The notes under the pieces were generated by a model. That model was given only the letters and a program-made list of their open reading frames with translations. It had not been told where the DNA came from and did not search any database. The translations under genes were made by a program, and so were the position numbers. This document shows, one piece after another, positions 1 through 10,423 of a stretch of DNA of 63,686 bases. The first letter of the stretch is position 1; each line of letters starts with the position of its first letter. This stretch comes from Mnemiopsis leidyi (taxonomy: Eukaryota > Ctenophora > Tentaculata > Lobata > Bolinopsidae): the NCBI GenBank assembly GCA_000226015.1, contig JH153846.1, positions 1-63,686 of the forward strand, given 5' to 3'.

Positions 1-418
1 CAAATAAGCTGTTTATACGTTAGAGCAACTCGTGTGTAACTACATAACATTTAAAAGCACCCCTCAGTGTTTTTTAAGTGTATTATCTTCATCGTAGTAG
101 TGCTTATTGTTGTGAAATTGATTTGTATAGTTTTGTTATTGCACACATTTACAATTTACATTCCTTACAAACCGCGTTATTTCATTTTCGGCTGAAGAGA
201 GTCACTGGGCCCCAATTTCACGAGATTTAATCCTTTTAATAGAGAAAGGTTTTTTGGCAAGAGTCATTTCTTTTTTCGTATCATGTGAAACTGATTGACC
301 TATGAAACTTTAGACAAGGCCAATCAATATCGATAAACGCTATCAGTTATCTCAAAGATTTTACATCTAGAAATGTTCAACTTACAAGTTTCACATGTAT
401 AAACCGTCAGAAGGAACC
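1..418. other. 5' flank of BCAS2, no gene seen
   Basis: AT-rich sequence upstream of the BCAS2 start codon. It presumably contains the promoter and 5' UTR, but I see no convincing TATA box or other defined site. A short upstream open frame opens at ATG 374 and closes within 30 bases. Confidence 0.5.
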
Positions 419-1877
419 ATGACAGAAAGTCAAGTGTTGATAGATGCTCTACCGTATACAGACGAGGGATATGAGGACGAGAAGGTCAGAGAATCTGCTG
501 CTAGACTCATCGAGGAAGAGGTAAAGTGATGTGATAAGTAATCTGATAATTAATCTGATTACTTATCAGATCGCTGATCTGATATTGTGTATTATACTTT
601 TTTTATCCAGATCGGTATTTCTGGGGAGGTGTCTCAAATTTTCGAAGATCTTAAACCTCATTTCTCCAAATTCATTACCCCTGCTTTCGTTCTCGGTAGT
701 GAAATACTCTCACATGGTCCAATAGACGCAGGTTGACCTTAAGAAACAATGATAGGAGTATTACAATTATAGAAATGTGGTTTGAAATTTAAGATACCTC
801 CCAGAAATACCGTTCTCTTGTATGCTAATGCGATGTAATTGGTCAGACTTCACACGGCAATGCCATTTGCGATCGGAGCTAGGGAGATTCATTAAGAGAT
901 TCCTTAATTCAACACTTAATTCAACAGAGTGTTTCTTATCAGGTGAAGAGGTACCACAGCACAAAGAACTATCTGGAACACATGCCAGGGAATCTGCACG
1001 AGAAGTGGGAAACTCCGGTGATGAGGACCATGTTCGAGAGACTGGACGCCAGGCAGCCCAACGAGATGTTATCCATGAAGAGATGCGAACTTCCCCAACC
1101 TCCCCCTGGTTTGTTTGCACTACTTTTTTATCGTATCAATCTCGTTTATTTGGTCATTATAGGTACCATATTCCGTATCAGCCTACTAAGAACCACTTCA
1201 TATGAACAGTTCTAAAATTTAAAGTGCACATACTGCTCTAGTATTCAGATAATACACCCCTCTCTTTCTCTCAGGACAAAAACACGACGTTTCAGCCTGG
1301 CTTTCTGCGGTGAGCAATTCTCGAGCCCAGCTAGAGCACCAGGACGTCAGGCTGGGAAACCTGGAGTTGCTGAAGGAGTACGGCTGCAACTCCTGGACTC
1401 TCTACCTGCAGCAGCTCCAGAGACTGTCGGAGTCACAGCAGGCAAAACTTCACGCCCTTAGACAGAACATACAGGCGAGTGTATAATGTACGCCATATTG
1501 TACAGGATGGTATGATTATGAGATGAGATTATTGTTGTAGTGATAATATTATGCGTTACCGTAGTTCGAGGGTTCAAGATGCCGACTGATACAGTTTGAT
1601 TTTAATTTGGTGCCGTTTGAATTGTATGGTTAATGGTCCGTACATGCAGTAGGTGTAACCCAGCACTTTCCAGGACACAAACTGGGCGAGGAAAAGAGAG
1701 CACACAGAAGCGGGGAACATGCTGCACAAACTGGAGGGAGAATGGCTGGAACTGGTCGGTAAAAACTACGCTGTAGAGCGGGCTTGCGCGGAGTTGGAGA
1801 CCGAGGTTGAGAAGTTGGAGAATCTCAAGAAACAGAAACTTTCCGAGCAGACTAAGCAGACTGAAACTGCTTCTTGA
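419..1877 (+). CDS. BCAS2: Pre-mRNA-splicing factor SPF27 (BCAS2 homologue)
   Basis: Four coding exons chain in phase: 419-520, 943-1108, 1275-1474 and 1674-1877, giving 223 residues (human BCAS2 is about 225). The N-terminus reads VLIDALPYTDEGYED, matching the family's VDALPYFDQGYE. It is followed by RYHSTKNYLEHM, RLDARQPNEMLSMKRCELP and, near the C-terminus, DTNWARKREHTEAG. The last third is a charged, probably coiled-coil helix. By family knowledge, SPF27 is a core subunit of the PRP19/CDC5L (NineTeen) complex that activates the spliceosome in the nucleus. Intron 3 uses a GC donor (GCGAGT at 1475); the other introns are GT-AG. The ATG at 419 is the first one in frame with the conserved N-terminus. 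OAZ lies 2.5 kb downstream on the same strand. Confidence 0.96.
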
Positions 1878-2096
1878 CATGATGTTGACATAAATATGCT
1901 TGACAATGAAAGTTATGTCACATGATCACTGAGAAAATTCAGTTTATCAGTGGTTGATAATTTATGGAGAAGGAGTTATCGAAGAAAATTTTGACATAGA
2001 AATTCCTTACCTTAACAAATATTATATCTATTTTATTGCTAGCTAATTGTAACAAGCTCATCTTGACCTTGTCAAAATCAATTTTCTGGCCAAGGC

Positions 2097-2130
2097 CACC
2101 ACCAGCCCATTTTACAATGGGCTGGTGGTG
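2097..2130. repeat. Perfect 15-bp inverted repeat at the SINE head
   Basis: The arm CACCACCAGCCCATT (2097-2111) is followed by four bases and then its exact reverse complement (2116-2130). The right arm is the 5' end of the tRNA-like SINE, so the left arm looks like an inverted scrap of the same head. Confidence 0.8.
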
Positions 2131-2459
2131 TAGTGGTTTGCTTCTCGGCTCCCACGCAGGAGGTCGGGGGTTCAAATCCCGTATCCGCCAGTCCTAGAGA
2201 AGTGCGCTAAGGGCATTTGCCTATGCAACCTTCTTCGGTCGACTCAGCCGAATGATCGGGAAACCGTGATTGAGGGTTAAATGAGTAGCTGCCCATTGCA
2301 GCGAAGTCTCAGGCGATAAAAGTATGGTACACACTACCTTAACCGTCCATGGCGTGTATGTATAATTGTACATTCGGCCTCCTGTAATTGGCCGTTACAC
2401 TTGTGTAACATGTGGCTGTTGGAATGTCCGAATTAAAATAAGTATGAGATAAAAAAAAA
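2119..2459 (+). mobile_element. tRNA-Gly-derived SINE
   Basis: The first 75 bases fold like a tRNA. The acceptor strands GGGCTGG and CCAGTCC pair over 7 bp with one G-U. There is an A-box-like TGGTGTAGTGG and a B box GGTTCAAATCC. The anticodon arm segment CTCCCACGCAGGAG closely resembles tRNA-Gly(CCC). About 260 bp of unrelated body follow, ending in an A-run at 2451-2459. A tRNA head, a body and an A tail define a tRNA-derived SINE mobilised by a partner LINE. I cannot assign a named family and did not find clear target-site duplications. A functional tRNA is unlikely because the head runs into the body without a terminator. Confidence 0.82.
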
Positions 2460-2461
2460 GT

Positions 2462-3466
2462 AGGGGGCTGGGCGAGGGGGCAACTCAAATCACGCAATAG
2501 AGACCCTTAAATTCCTAAAATCGACTTATACTTTTTTACAATTTTTTGCGTTAACGTTTTTTAAGTTCGCTACGTTGTTTCGTTTTTTGAGTTTAGATTT
2601 AGTGAATTGGCAAACACTAAACGGGAGTAAGGAATTCAAGCACCAACCATCACTCGCAAGCACAAACAAATCCAGATAGCGGTATCAGATGTACTTTAAG
2701 CGAATATTCTAGAACATTGCTGATTAGAGAGCGGCAGCAGCAACACACGTGTTAAGCTTACGGTGTAATTACTAATTTTGAGGTAACCAAGTATCACATT
2801 GCTCTCATACTAAATTGAAAGTAGAGAATTCAAATCTTAGACATAAAATATCGCTTCTCTGCACTGTAAATTTCGATATTGTGATTTTGCTGCTTTAGCT
2901 TTAGAGTTTAGTTTAAGTGACATATTTTTATATGCCCTGTGAGTAATAATCGACATCTTATCGTTAAGCTGGATTGAACTGCAAGGTTCTAAATTCCAAT
3001 ACAATGTCTAGTGTATATTGTTAACGTTCAGGAGCCATGTGATGAATCACGTGAGTCGGCTCAACAGTTTATGCTAACGTTTTTTTGTACGTTTCTTGAG
3101 TTTTTTTTTTCAAAAATTCACGTTTTATTCGTTTTTGAGTTAGCTATTTACGTTTTTTGCAACCCTGATTATATCCGTCTATCGTTCTAACGAAACGATC
3201 TCGTTCAGCTTTGAGCTGCCAAAGTCGGGTTTCACCGCGGCAAAGTTAACGTTTAATTGTCCCAATTTTGTCATAATATCATCCTAAGCATTTAATAGTT
3301 AACGCTTAGGAGATAGATTGTAAAATGTAACTGTATAATCCAACTGAAAAATTCTAAAATAAGTCCAAAATTTGGGTCCAAAAAGTCTATAGGGACCCTA
3401 AAATTCCTATATTTTACATAGACTTTTGTCGATTTTTCTTGAGTTGCCCTCCACCCTCCCCCCTTA
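2462..3466. mobile_element. Candidate 1-kb element with imperfect inverted ends
   Basis: The left end (2462-2488) and the reverse complement of the right end (3439-3466) both read as a G-rich tract followed by GGGCAACTCAA. The interior is non-coding, with several AACGTTTTTT-like tracts and one copy of a dispersed repeat. It could be a MITE or foldback element; mismatches in the G-tract make this tentative. Confidence 0.35.
3167..3245 (+). repeat. Dispersed repeat, copy 1
   Basis: This copy begins with GATTATATCCGTCT, contains TCTCGTTCAGCTTTGAGCTG and ends with AGTCGGGTTTCACCGCGG. Related copies lie at 7038-7125 (-), 56213-56269 (+) and 62471-62512 (+). Confidence 0.65.
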
Positions 3467-4383
3467 CCACACTTCATATAATCAGTCTCCTCAAGATACC
3501 TTAATCTTATTTATCTTGAGTTGAATTAAACTTTAAGCTGATTTTTGATGAAGGCCCATTTTATCTTCAAATCAGGATGCAGTTCTACATTACTGCAACT
3601 GTGCACTGAAGTTTTTCGTGAGTGACTATTGACTAATGATCAAGTGTTTCCAGAGTTTCTCTATAATCCGCCAGCTGCCAGCTAATTTAGCAAGTCCCTT
3701 TTGGACATGGTTCACAAAAGTAGGCTTCTAGTTCTGTAGTGTGTACAGCCAGCTTTGCGCTACGTTTCTCTGTCCCTGAATGATGCAATAGGTATTATGA
3801 CGTCAAAAGAGTTCGAATCAGGCACAGCCATCTGTGGACGATACAATTTTCATAGGTTCTCCGCTTATCTTGAAATTTGTATCCCAGATAAGAAGCCACA
3901 AGGCATGACTGTTTTCTCAAGTTTCAAATTTCAATACACCCTCCATTCACGCCACAGTTGTATCTGACTGATCACTTATCCACCTTTTTTTCTTTTACTG
4001 TTTGACAAAATTGGGTACGGTAACGAGTGGATTTTAATTTATTAAGTCGTATCATGTGGAAAAATTTTCGCAATTTCTATTTATATCTTAAGGAAACCGT
4101 TTTCTCCGAAAATGACTTTTCCGGAATTCGATTATCAATATTGTGGAAAATTGCCACGTTTAGCACCTGATGCGTCGTATCGGATAATCTGAGTCTCTTT
4201 GTAGTTATTGGAGTCAAAGCAATTCCTGTCCTCACTCTTTTCTTAACTTCATATGATTGTTGTTCTGGTAACATGTTTCCAGATAAATCCCTGAATTGTT
4301 GGCATTTTAGTTTCAAGTTTTTGAAAAATTGAAGGACTTACTGTTACTTTTGATTGGAACATTAATTTCAATTAAACCCTTAA
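3467..4383. other. Intergenic, nothing recognised
   Basis: AT-rich spacer between the repeat block and the antizyme gene. The short open frames have no recognisable domain and no splice logic. The 3' part presumably contains the antizyme promoter and 5' UTR. Confidence 0.5.
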
Positions 4384-6065
4384 ATGATCCAAGACTTTAA
4401 TGTAACCATCCTTTTTAATGAAACAATCACCATGTCATTACAATGTTCTTCTTAGCGGAAAAATTATACGTAGTAGGCAAGAACAAGAAAATTCAAAAGA
4501 AGAGTCCGACACTACACCATTACTTTCTTCTTTCAACCCCTCTAACTCAAACAATACAAAAATTCAGATATGTAAGTATTTCGCATTCAATTATCATATC
4601 ACCTGCTGACGGTTTTAGCTCGTTTCATGTTTGGTTTTGGTTCTACCCTTCAGAAATTAGACTTTTGGGTGCAGCTTTATTTTTACCTAGAATTAATACC
4701 TGACAAAACTATTTCTCTACTTGCTTCTCTTTCTCAGGCATTACACCCACCCATGTAAGCTCGCAAAGGCAGGACACGGCGCCTCCGGACCCGGGCGATG
4801 AGGAGGCTCCGGACTTGGATTATGTCGTTATCAGCAGCGACAAGAAGACGAGCGTAGATGTACCGCCGAATCTTAACGGTTTGTTTTAAATTTCAATCTG
4901 TTTTTAGCCACGATTTTAGAAATTTTTGAGCAACTTCTACAGCCAGTCGGATTTTCACTGGCACTATTGTTCTAATCATTTTTGTAAGTAGTGGCTGCTA
5001 TACTTAAAGCATATTTTTCTATGACGTTGCAATTTTTGCCAAATTTTCAGAAATGAGCAGCACCCTTATACCCCACTCCGTGCAGCTGAACGTTAACGTA
5101 ATTGGTACTGACGACGTCCACCCTATTCTTGCCACTATAAAACAGGTTACTGATAAATCCTTTATGTGCCTATAGAATCGTGTATCGTACCATATTGTAA
5201 GTGTAACCGGCCAGTTGATTAGTTACAGGAGCCGAAGGATCAAGAAACGGTCGAGGTAGCTTTACTATACTGTATTTGCCCGAGACTTCGCTACTACAAG
5301 CGAAGCTACTCATTTACTCATTACTCAGTTATCAGGAGCTTCGGATTAGAAGTCCTTTTAGCCCTGCACCACTCAGGCAACCATTCATTTTCTTTAAAGG
5401 GACGATGCATCTTGATTCATTAATCAAGAAAAGAGTATTTAACTCGATACATTTTGCACTGACAACATTGTGAAGTCTAGATTTTTTACAGGACTTTCCT
5501 GGTGAATATGTCGAGTATAGCATGTTGGACTTTTACGGTGGTTTGGGGAGAATACAGACTTTACGGCACAACAAAGTCCTATACATGCCCGTAACTCACA
5601 TTACTGACAGAACTACTAAGGAATGGTGGGTTATTTTCTATTGCTAATGTAATATAGATAGTTATTTTTGGGCAGGGATCACAGATTTTAACCATTCAGA
5701 AGCTAGAAAGCACTGTTTTCTAGCTTATCATGGGTCATCATTTTTGAACTTTCCCCAACTATACCTTTCTCCATTGTCACTGTTCAGAAATTTAATAACA
5801 AATGCAAACTTGTCTTAACCTTTCTTATTCCAGTTTCCAAGCCATGTTGGAGCACTGCGAGGGGACAAAGTCTGCACAACAGCTGGTTGCCTGTGTCGAG
5901 AGAGCTGCCCCAGAGAGGTCCTCTTTGGTCCGAACCCTTATGTTCATGGGGTTCAAGGCGGTCACCTTTGTTAAACATCCTACTCTTGTTCCCAAAAATA
6001 ACAAGCTGATCTTTATGTTGTACTGGATTTACAAAGACAAAGAATTGATTTCGGTTGATCCGTAA
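4384..6065 (+). CDS. OAZ: Ornithine decarboxylase antizyme, probable +1 frameshift gene
   Basis: Exons are 4384-4571, 4738-4878, 5051-5145, 5229-5255 (only 27 bp), 5492-5625 and 5834-6065, all in phase. The C-terminal 80 residues carry the antizyme fold signature: TTKECFQAMLEHCEG, SSLVRTLMFMGFKAV, then HPTLVPKNNKLIFMLYW, matching vertebrate LLRTFSFLGFEIV and HPLVPKRPDACFMAYTF. By family knowledge, antizyme binds ODC monomers, sends them to the 26S proteasome without ubiquitin and blocks polyamine uptake; polyamines induce it through +1 frameshifting. Here a zero-frame ORF (ATG 4384; ATG 4432 in a good ACCATGT context) ends ...LQCSS-TAG at 4453-4455. The +1 frame (AGC at 4454) runs unbroken into the antizyme domain. 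The shifted product would be 271 or 255 residues. Alternatively ATG 4418 is already in the main frame and gives 260 residues without a shift. Confidence 0.85.
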
Positions 6066-7133
6066 TCATTACCGTGTGTTAGCTAGAGTATATAAACAGA
6101 TTATAATGCTTTTAACGGAGAAGACCTTATAACGTACTTTTAGACTACCAATGAATGATGAAGTTATTATTACTTTTGATTTGGGGTTGATTGCCGGTAT
6201 GTAATTCTATCTATTGATACTGAATTTTACTGATGAAAATATTTTGATTTTGTTTTAGATTCTATTTTTGTAAAATGAAAAGATTTTATGGTTTATGTTA
6301 TTTTAAGCTGATTCATTTTAAATTCTGTAGGAAAACATTTTAAGAAAAAGATAATTTCATTTTTGTCCCCGCAATATGCCCGCCTCGGTTTTTGAAACAT
6401 CGGTTTCGGATCCAAATTGCTTTTTGAATTTATCAAACTGATAAAAGTTCTGCCGAAACTTATTCTTGATCTCAAATATGCTAACAACTCACACTATAGC
6501 GTCATCTAGCAATGGAGAAGGTGTGGAAAGCATCAATCTTCCGTCCTCCTTTCTCAATTCTCTAATAGTAATTCTGACCTGATATTCTTTGTAAAGGCTG
6601 ACGTCAAGCAAAACTGAGAAACTGAGCTCTGAAAATAATAAATGGAACAGAAATGGAAGTCAATATGAAATGTTTCACCTGGAAGCGGAACTGGTTCCCT
6701 CCTTACTCAACCCAATCTCTTTCTCAATGTTCACAAGGTAAGGAGTGTGGATGTAGTTTTTAATCGACGTAAAAGTAGTACAATAGTCCTTAATTGTCCT
6801 TAATTGTCCTTAATTGGAATATGGTTTTACTTTTACTCTTAGTTTCAAAACAGACAAATAAAAATGCGCAATATGGTTAGACTTAGAATACAATTATTAT
6901 TAGAATATGTAGAATACTTAATACTAAATTCCACGTTTATCTATTTTTTATTTAAAACTCACAATCACATTAGACTAAAATTGCCTAAGGCTTCATTTAT
7001 GGCACAAGCATAACAACGCACGAAACCTCAAGAAGTCGAAACAAAACGTTTCTTGTCGCGGTGATAACCGACTCTCGCGGTGATACCCGACTCTCGGTAG
7101 ACGGATATAATCTCGTCAAAACGTTTCTTGTTT
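6066..7133. other. Intergenic, minor repeats only
   Basis: AT-rich spacer between antizyme (+) and the lectin (-), with no coding signal. A 10-bp unit TCCTTAATTG is repeated three times near 6787-6816. An AATAAA at 6637 could be a polyadenylation signal, but it is far from the antizyme stop. A dispersed-repeat copy begins at 7038. Confidence 0.5.
7038..7125 (-). repeat. Dispersed repeat, copy 2 (reverse)
   Basis: The reverse complement contains GATTATATCCGTCTACCG followed by GAGTCGGGTATCACCGCG and a second GAGTCGG(T)TATCACCGCG unit. ACAAAACGTTTCTTG flanks both sides as direct repeats. It abuts the 3' end of the lectin reading frame. Confidence 0.65.
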
Positions 7134-8216
7134 CTAAGACCCCGGGCATTGGCAAGCAAATGGTCGTTTTCTCCTTCTGTTATCGTTGAAAGAATCGTCA
7201 AACTCGCCCCACCTAGAGATGGCTAGAGCATGTTGTCCGCTCCTCCCGGGCACTCTTAAGAACTTGGCGTTGTCCTCCCCCGCTTTCTTCCTCCACGGAA
7301 CATTCCACGTTTCCACTAACTCTCCATCTAGGTATTTCCACGTTCCTTCCTCTTCCAGGTCATTTCCACCCAGCCAAACCCAATTGTTAGCATCCCATGT
7401 CTTCCAGGAATCCTCCACCTCCCCCAGGAAGTAAGTCATGGCAGATTTTATCTCAGTAACTTCCGCACGGTTTCGGACCTTGGCCAGATGGAGTCCAGCA
7501 TCCTCGCAAGCAGCTCTAGCGCCCTCCCAAGTCAGAGGCTGGTTGGAGAGGAGGTACTTCCCTCGGTAGTCGCAGGCGTATGGGTGCACCCGGAACTTGT
7601 AGGTGTCGTCCCACTTCCCATAGTGGTTTATCCTCATCTGATTTTGGAAACACCTGGGTTCCTCGTTACACGTGTTGTCCTCCCCCTCAAAGTTCAGCTG
7701 ATTTCCGTATTTTATAGAGTCCTGATCGGGCTGCGCCTTTTTCGATCCGTAGTTCAGCCACTGGAAAAAGTCAGTGGGGTGTGATCCGTCCGCCCACTCC
7801 CAATCTAAAGGATCGTAATCTCCACGTTCTACGTTAGTCAGATTGTTGTTCTTTGTCTTCCTGAGACCAGCCCAGACCCATCTCTTACCGCCCCACTTCC
7901 ACTCGTCCTGCTCGCTCTCTGGATACGCCATCTCCAGGAGTGTCTGGAGATCCGTGTTCTTCACATCATCGTCTACCGTTACCAGGTTACCGTCCTCTCC
8001 TCGACCCGTACCGATGTCGAACTTCTTGCAGTTGTTGTCTGCCTGGGTGTAGTTGACCAGCTCGGAGAAGAACACGATGTTGCAGGTCGCTATTACTCCA
8101 CCGTCCAGCCCTTTCAGGAGATTTCTTAGCCCTTCAACCTGGTTGAGATCTGTGAGGGCTCCTGTGAGAGTGACACCTGTAGTCAGAACTTGTAGGAAGA
8201 GCAGGTGGCTCAGCAT
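7134..8216 (-). CDS. Secreted protein with two C-type lectin-like domains
   Basis: One uninterrupted frame of 360 residues from ATG 8216. This start is preferred because it begins with a good signal peptide, MLSHLLFLQVLTTGVTLTG. An in-frame ATG at 8306 would add 30 residues. The first C-type lectin-like domain spans roughly residues 60-215 and includes WVWAGLRK, WEWADGS and a closing HPYACDYR. The second spans about 220-357, with PLTWEGARAACEDAGLHLA, WVWLGGNDLEEEGTWKYLD and FACQC. These follow the family layout of a C-rich helix, a WIG-like core strand and a closing Cys. I see no EPN or QPD sugar-binding triplet, so carbohydrate specificity is unclear. Invertebrate lectins of this kind act extracellularly in adhesion or immunity. 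The absence of introns is unusual among its neighbours and could mean a retrocopy. Confidence 0.85.
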   Translation of the reverse strand: MLSHLLFLQVLTTGVTLTGALTDLNQVEGLRNLLKGLDGGVIATCNIVFFSELVNYTQADNNCKKFDIGTGRGEDGNLVTVDDDVKNTDLQTLLEMAYPESEQDEWKWGGKRWVWAGLRKTKNNNLTNVERGDYDPLDWEWADGSHPTDFFQWLNYGSKKAQPDQDSIKYGNQLNFEGEDNTCNEEPRCFQNQMRINHYGKWDDTYKFRVHPYACDYRGKYLLSNQPLTWEGARAACEDAGLHLAKVRNRAEVTEIKSAMTYFLGEVEDSWKTWDANNWVWLGGNDLEEEGTWKYLDGELVETWNVPWRKKAGEDNAKFLRVPGRSGQHALAISRWGEFDDSFNDNRRRKRPFACQCPGS

Positions 8217-8570
8217 CCCGTGAGTTAAATTGGGATCTACCGCGACTGAGTCCAGCAATATTACGATATTACGATAACCAAAGCAGATCAAATGAGAAAA
8301 GTTCAAACAAAAAACACCTCAAATGTCAGTTAAGATCACCTCAGGAATTGTACGTAACTAAAGTACACTTTCTATGATGTTACTTTTACTTCATGCTTCA
8401 TCATCAGTTTGCTTGAGTTTCATGATGTTCAGAACACCTAGAACATTGCTCTATTGGTAAGAATGCTTTTCATTTCCTTAACACGCGATGTACATAGAAA
8501 GAAAGCAATGGCCAATGGGGCTGTAAATTTAGGGCGGTAAGATCAGCTCAATTTGCTCTGAAACCCACAC
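8217..8570. other. Upstream flank of the lectin gene
   Basis: Non-coding apart from the optional 30-residue N-terminal extension of the lectin frame (to 8306). It presumably contains the lectin promoter; no defined site seen. Confidence 0.45.
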
Positions 8571-8867
8571 ATGTGGTTTAAGAAGGGGGGACCTATTAAA
8601 GGTCCTCAGTTTCAGCAAGCTCGACTTCCAGGGGTGTGTTTTTTATGCTGTTGTGGGAACACAATCTGGAAGTTCTTGGATTGTCTTAAAGCGGAGCAAT
8701 CCTTAACCGACGTCAAGATTACGAAGAGACTTATGTGTGAAGCTCCAGACCCACGAGCTCCTAAATGGATCCGCTACGATCAACGACTACAACGTCTTGT
8801 CAACAACTATGATGACTACTCTGACCCTAAGGACTATTTGAGAGCAATTGGATGTTTGACTAAATAA
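8571..8867 (+). pseudogene. MULE/FLYWCH-type transposase C-terminal fragment
   Basis: A 98-residue frame contains NTIWKFLDCLKAEQSLTDVK, then a basic segment and RLQRLVNNYDDYSDPKDYLR. This pattern (an SIWKFID-LK-EQ helix, then a Lys/Pro stretch, then I--YL--I) is what I recall from the C-terminal end of FLYWCH-associated MULE-like transposases common in invertebrate genomes. The catalytic and SWIM regions are missing, so it is a truncated remnant. Identification rests on pattern memory, not alignment. Confidence 0.5.
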
Positions 8868-8890
8868 CTATAATAAGTCATAACTGTGCA

Positions 8891-9032
8891 CGATGATGTG
8901 ATCCGCAAACCGATGATGTGATCCGCAAACCGATTCGGACAAATGTCCGTTCGGACAAATGTCCGTTTATCATCGGATTTGCAGTTCGGACAAGTGTCCG
9001 TTCGGACAAATGTCCGTTCGGACAAATGTCCG
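8891..9032. repeat. Direct duplication plus five 16-bp palindromic units
   Basis: Two perfect 20-bp copies (8891-8910, 8911-8930) are followed by five copies of TTCGGACAAATGTCCG at 8934-8949, 8950-8965, 8985-9000, 9001-9016 and 9017-9032. The third copy has a single A-to-G change. Each unit is an inverted repeat, GGACA-NN-TGTCC. Confidence 0.9.
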
Positions 9033-10423
9033 GTCACCGTGGGAACAATTTCCAAACTAACATGGCGTGTAAAGTTCCAAAGTTAACTGACTGAGCAGGT
9101 TGAGCCGAGTAAAAAACAAATCACCAAACTACATGATGTGTATTGTGTGCCGAGCTACCGACCCTATAATATGATGAATAGTCCGCCAGTCGGGTCATAC
9201 CCAACTCGGCAGTTTGGCCGTCATTGAATTTTCTGAATTGAAAATCAGTGAAATTGTGTTCGTTTAAATATGTCATCCGTACAAATCGTGTTGATTTTGC
9301 TTGGTTGATTTCTCTGACCAACGTTCAACACCACTACTCAAAGACTCGCTTTTTATCATAGAATTAGCGTCATTTCTTTTATACGTGACCAATTGGGCAC
9401 AACAGTTTGGAAAAATACTCACAATTTAATCAGCTTAAAAAGATGATTAGAATTACTCAACAAAGTTCTCATATGCAAGTCCTTTTTGAGCATAATTAGT
9501 TAACATGATTTATAATAATTTTAAGGTGAGGTAATTAAGTAATAAGGATGAAATTTTGAAGCAGCCTCGTATATCAATATGAGAGTTACTTATGAAGGAA
9601 ATACCGTGTTGATAAGAATTTTTAGTAACCAGAATCATTATGAACGAACCATGTTCACTCAACGCCCTTCACGAATGGAGCGTATATTTCACACTGTAGC
9701 AAATATGCTGCAGAAACGGTGCAATCTCCTGATTGCTCGAACATTTAACAGAGCTCTACTACTTTCTGGTGCTTTATAGTGACACGGCTCGCTGAGTGCC
9801 GCTCATTTTGAGATTGCATGTCGCGGTGCTGCATTGTGAGGGCTGGTACAAGTGTAATGTTTAACGCACCTGTTAAGCTGTTAGTGTCCCAATCTGGGGC
9901 TGTGTGACATTCCCGACTTTCACAGTCATCCGATAACTAAGGGCACGTTTTATCTGGAGAAATTATTAAAATTGCAGGGATGGAAAATATTTAATACAAA
10001 TAATATTTAAGCTTATGCAGATCCTACATTTTTTAAAAGCATATCGTAAGACGTAATTCGTCCACCAATTCTATGTAGGGTTAATGTTAGACTTTACATT
10101 TGAAGTAATGCTACTTTAGCAATGCAAAAAAGTGCACTTTAATCAATAGAATGTACAAATTGATTATTGAAGTGCTATAGCGCAGTCTCATATTAAAGTG
10201 AGTGGAAATAAAGTGAGTGGAAATAGGTTTGAGAATTGTAAGAATCCTGCACTTCCTGCATGCTGTCTGTCGCGTTGGCTTAACGAGTTTTCGTTGCTTT
10301 TGTTTTATTCCAATCGAGATTGTGATGCTCGGGGTTATATTTTCCCAAAAATTTCGACAGAGGATAGCCGTTTCATTTCTATCATCCTTGAAGTTGGCAC
10401 CAGAATAATATTTTACGTGCAGT
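9033..10423. other. Intergenic, nothing recognised
   Basis: AT-rich DNA. The short open frames (for example 9579-9779) show no domain or splice context. No RNA gene or element ends seen. Confidence 0.5.

Noticed and set aside
2119..2194. Functional tRNA-Gly(CCC) gene
   Set aside because: The head is followed by a SINE body and A tail, there is no T-run terminator, and stems carry mismatches.
4798..4804. A second possible antizyme frameshift site (CGA TGA G) in exon 2
   Set aside because: The frame that ends there is closed by other stops in exon 1, so no ribosome from a plausible ORF1 would reach it.
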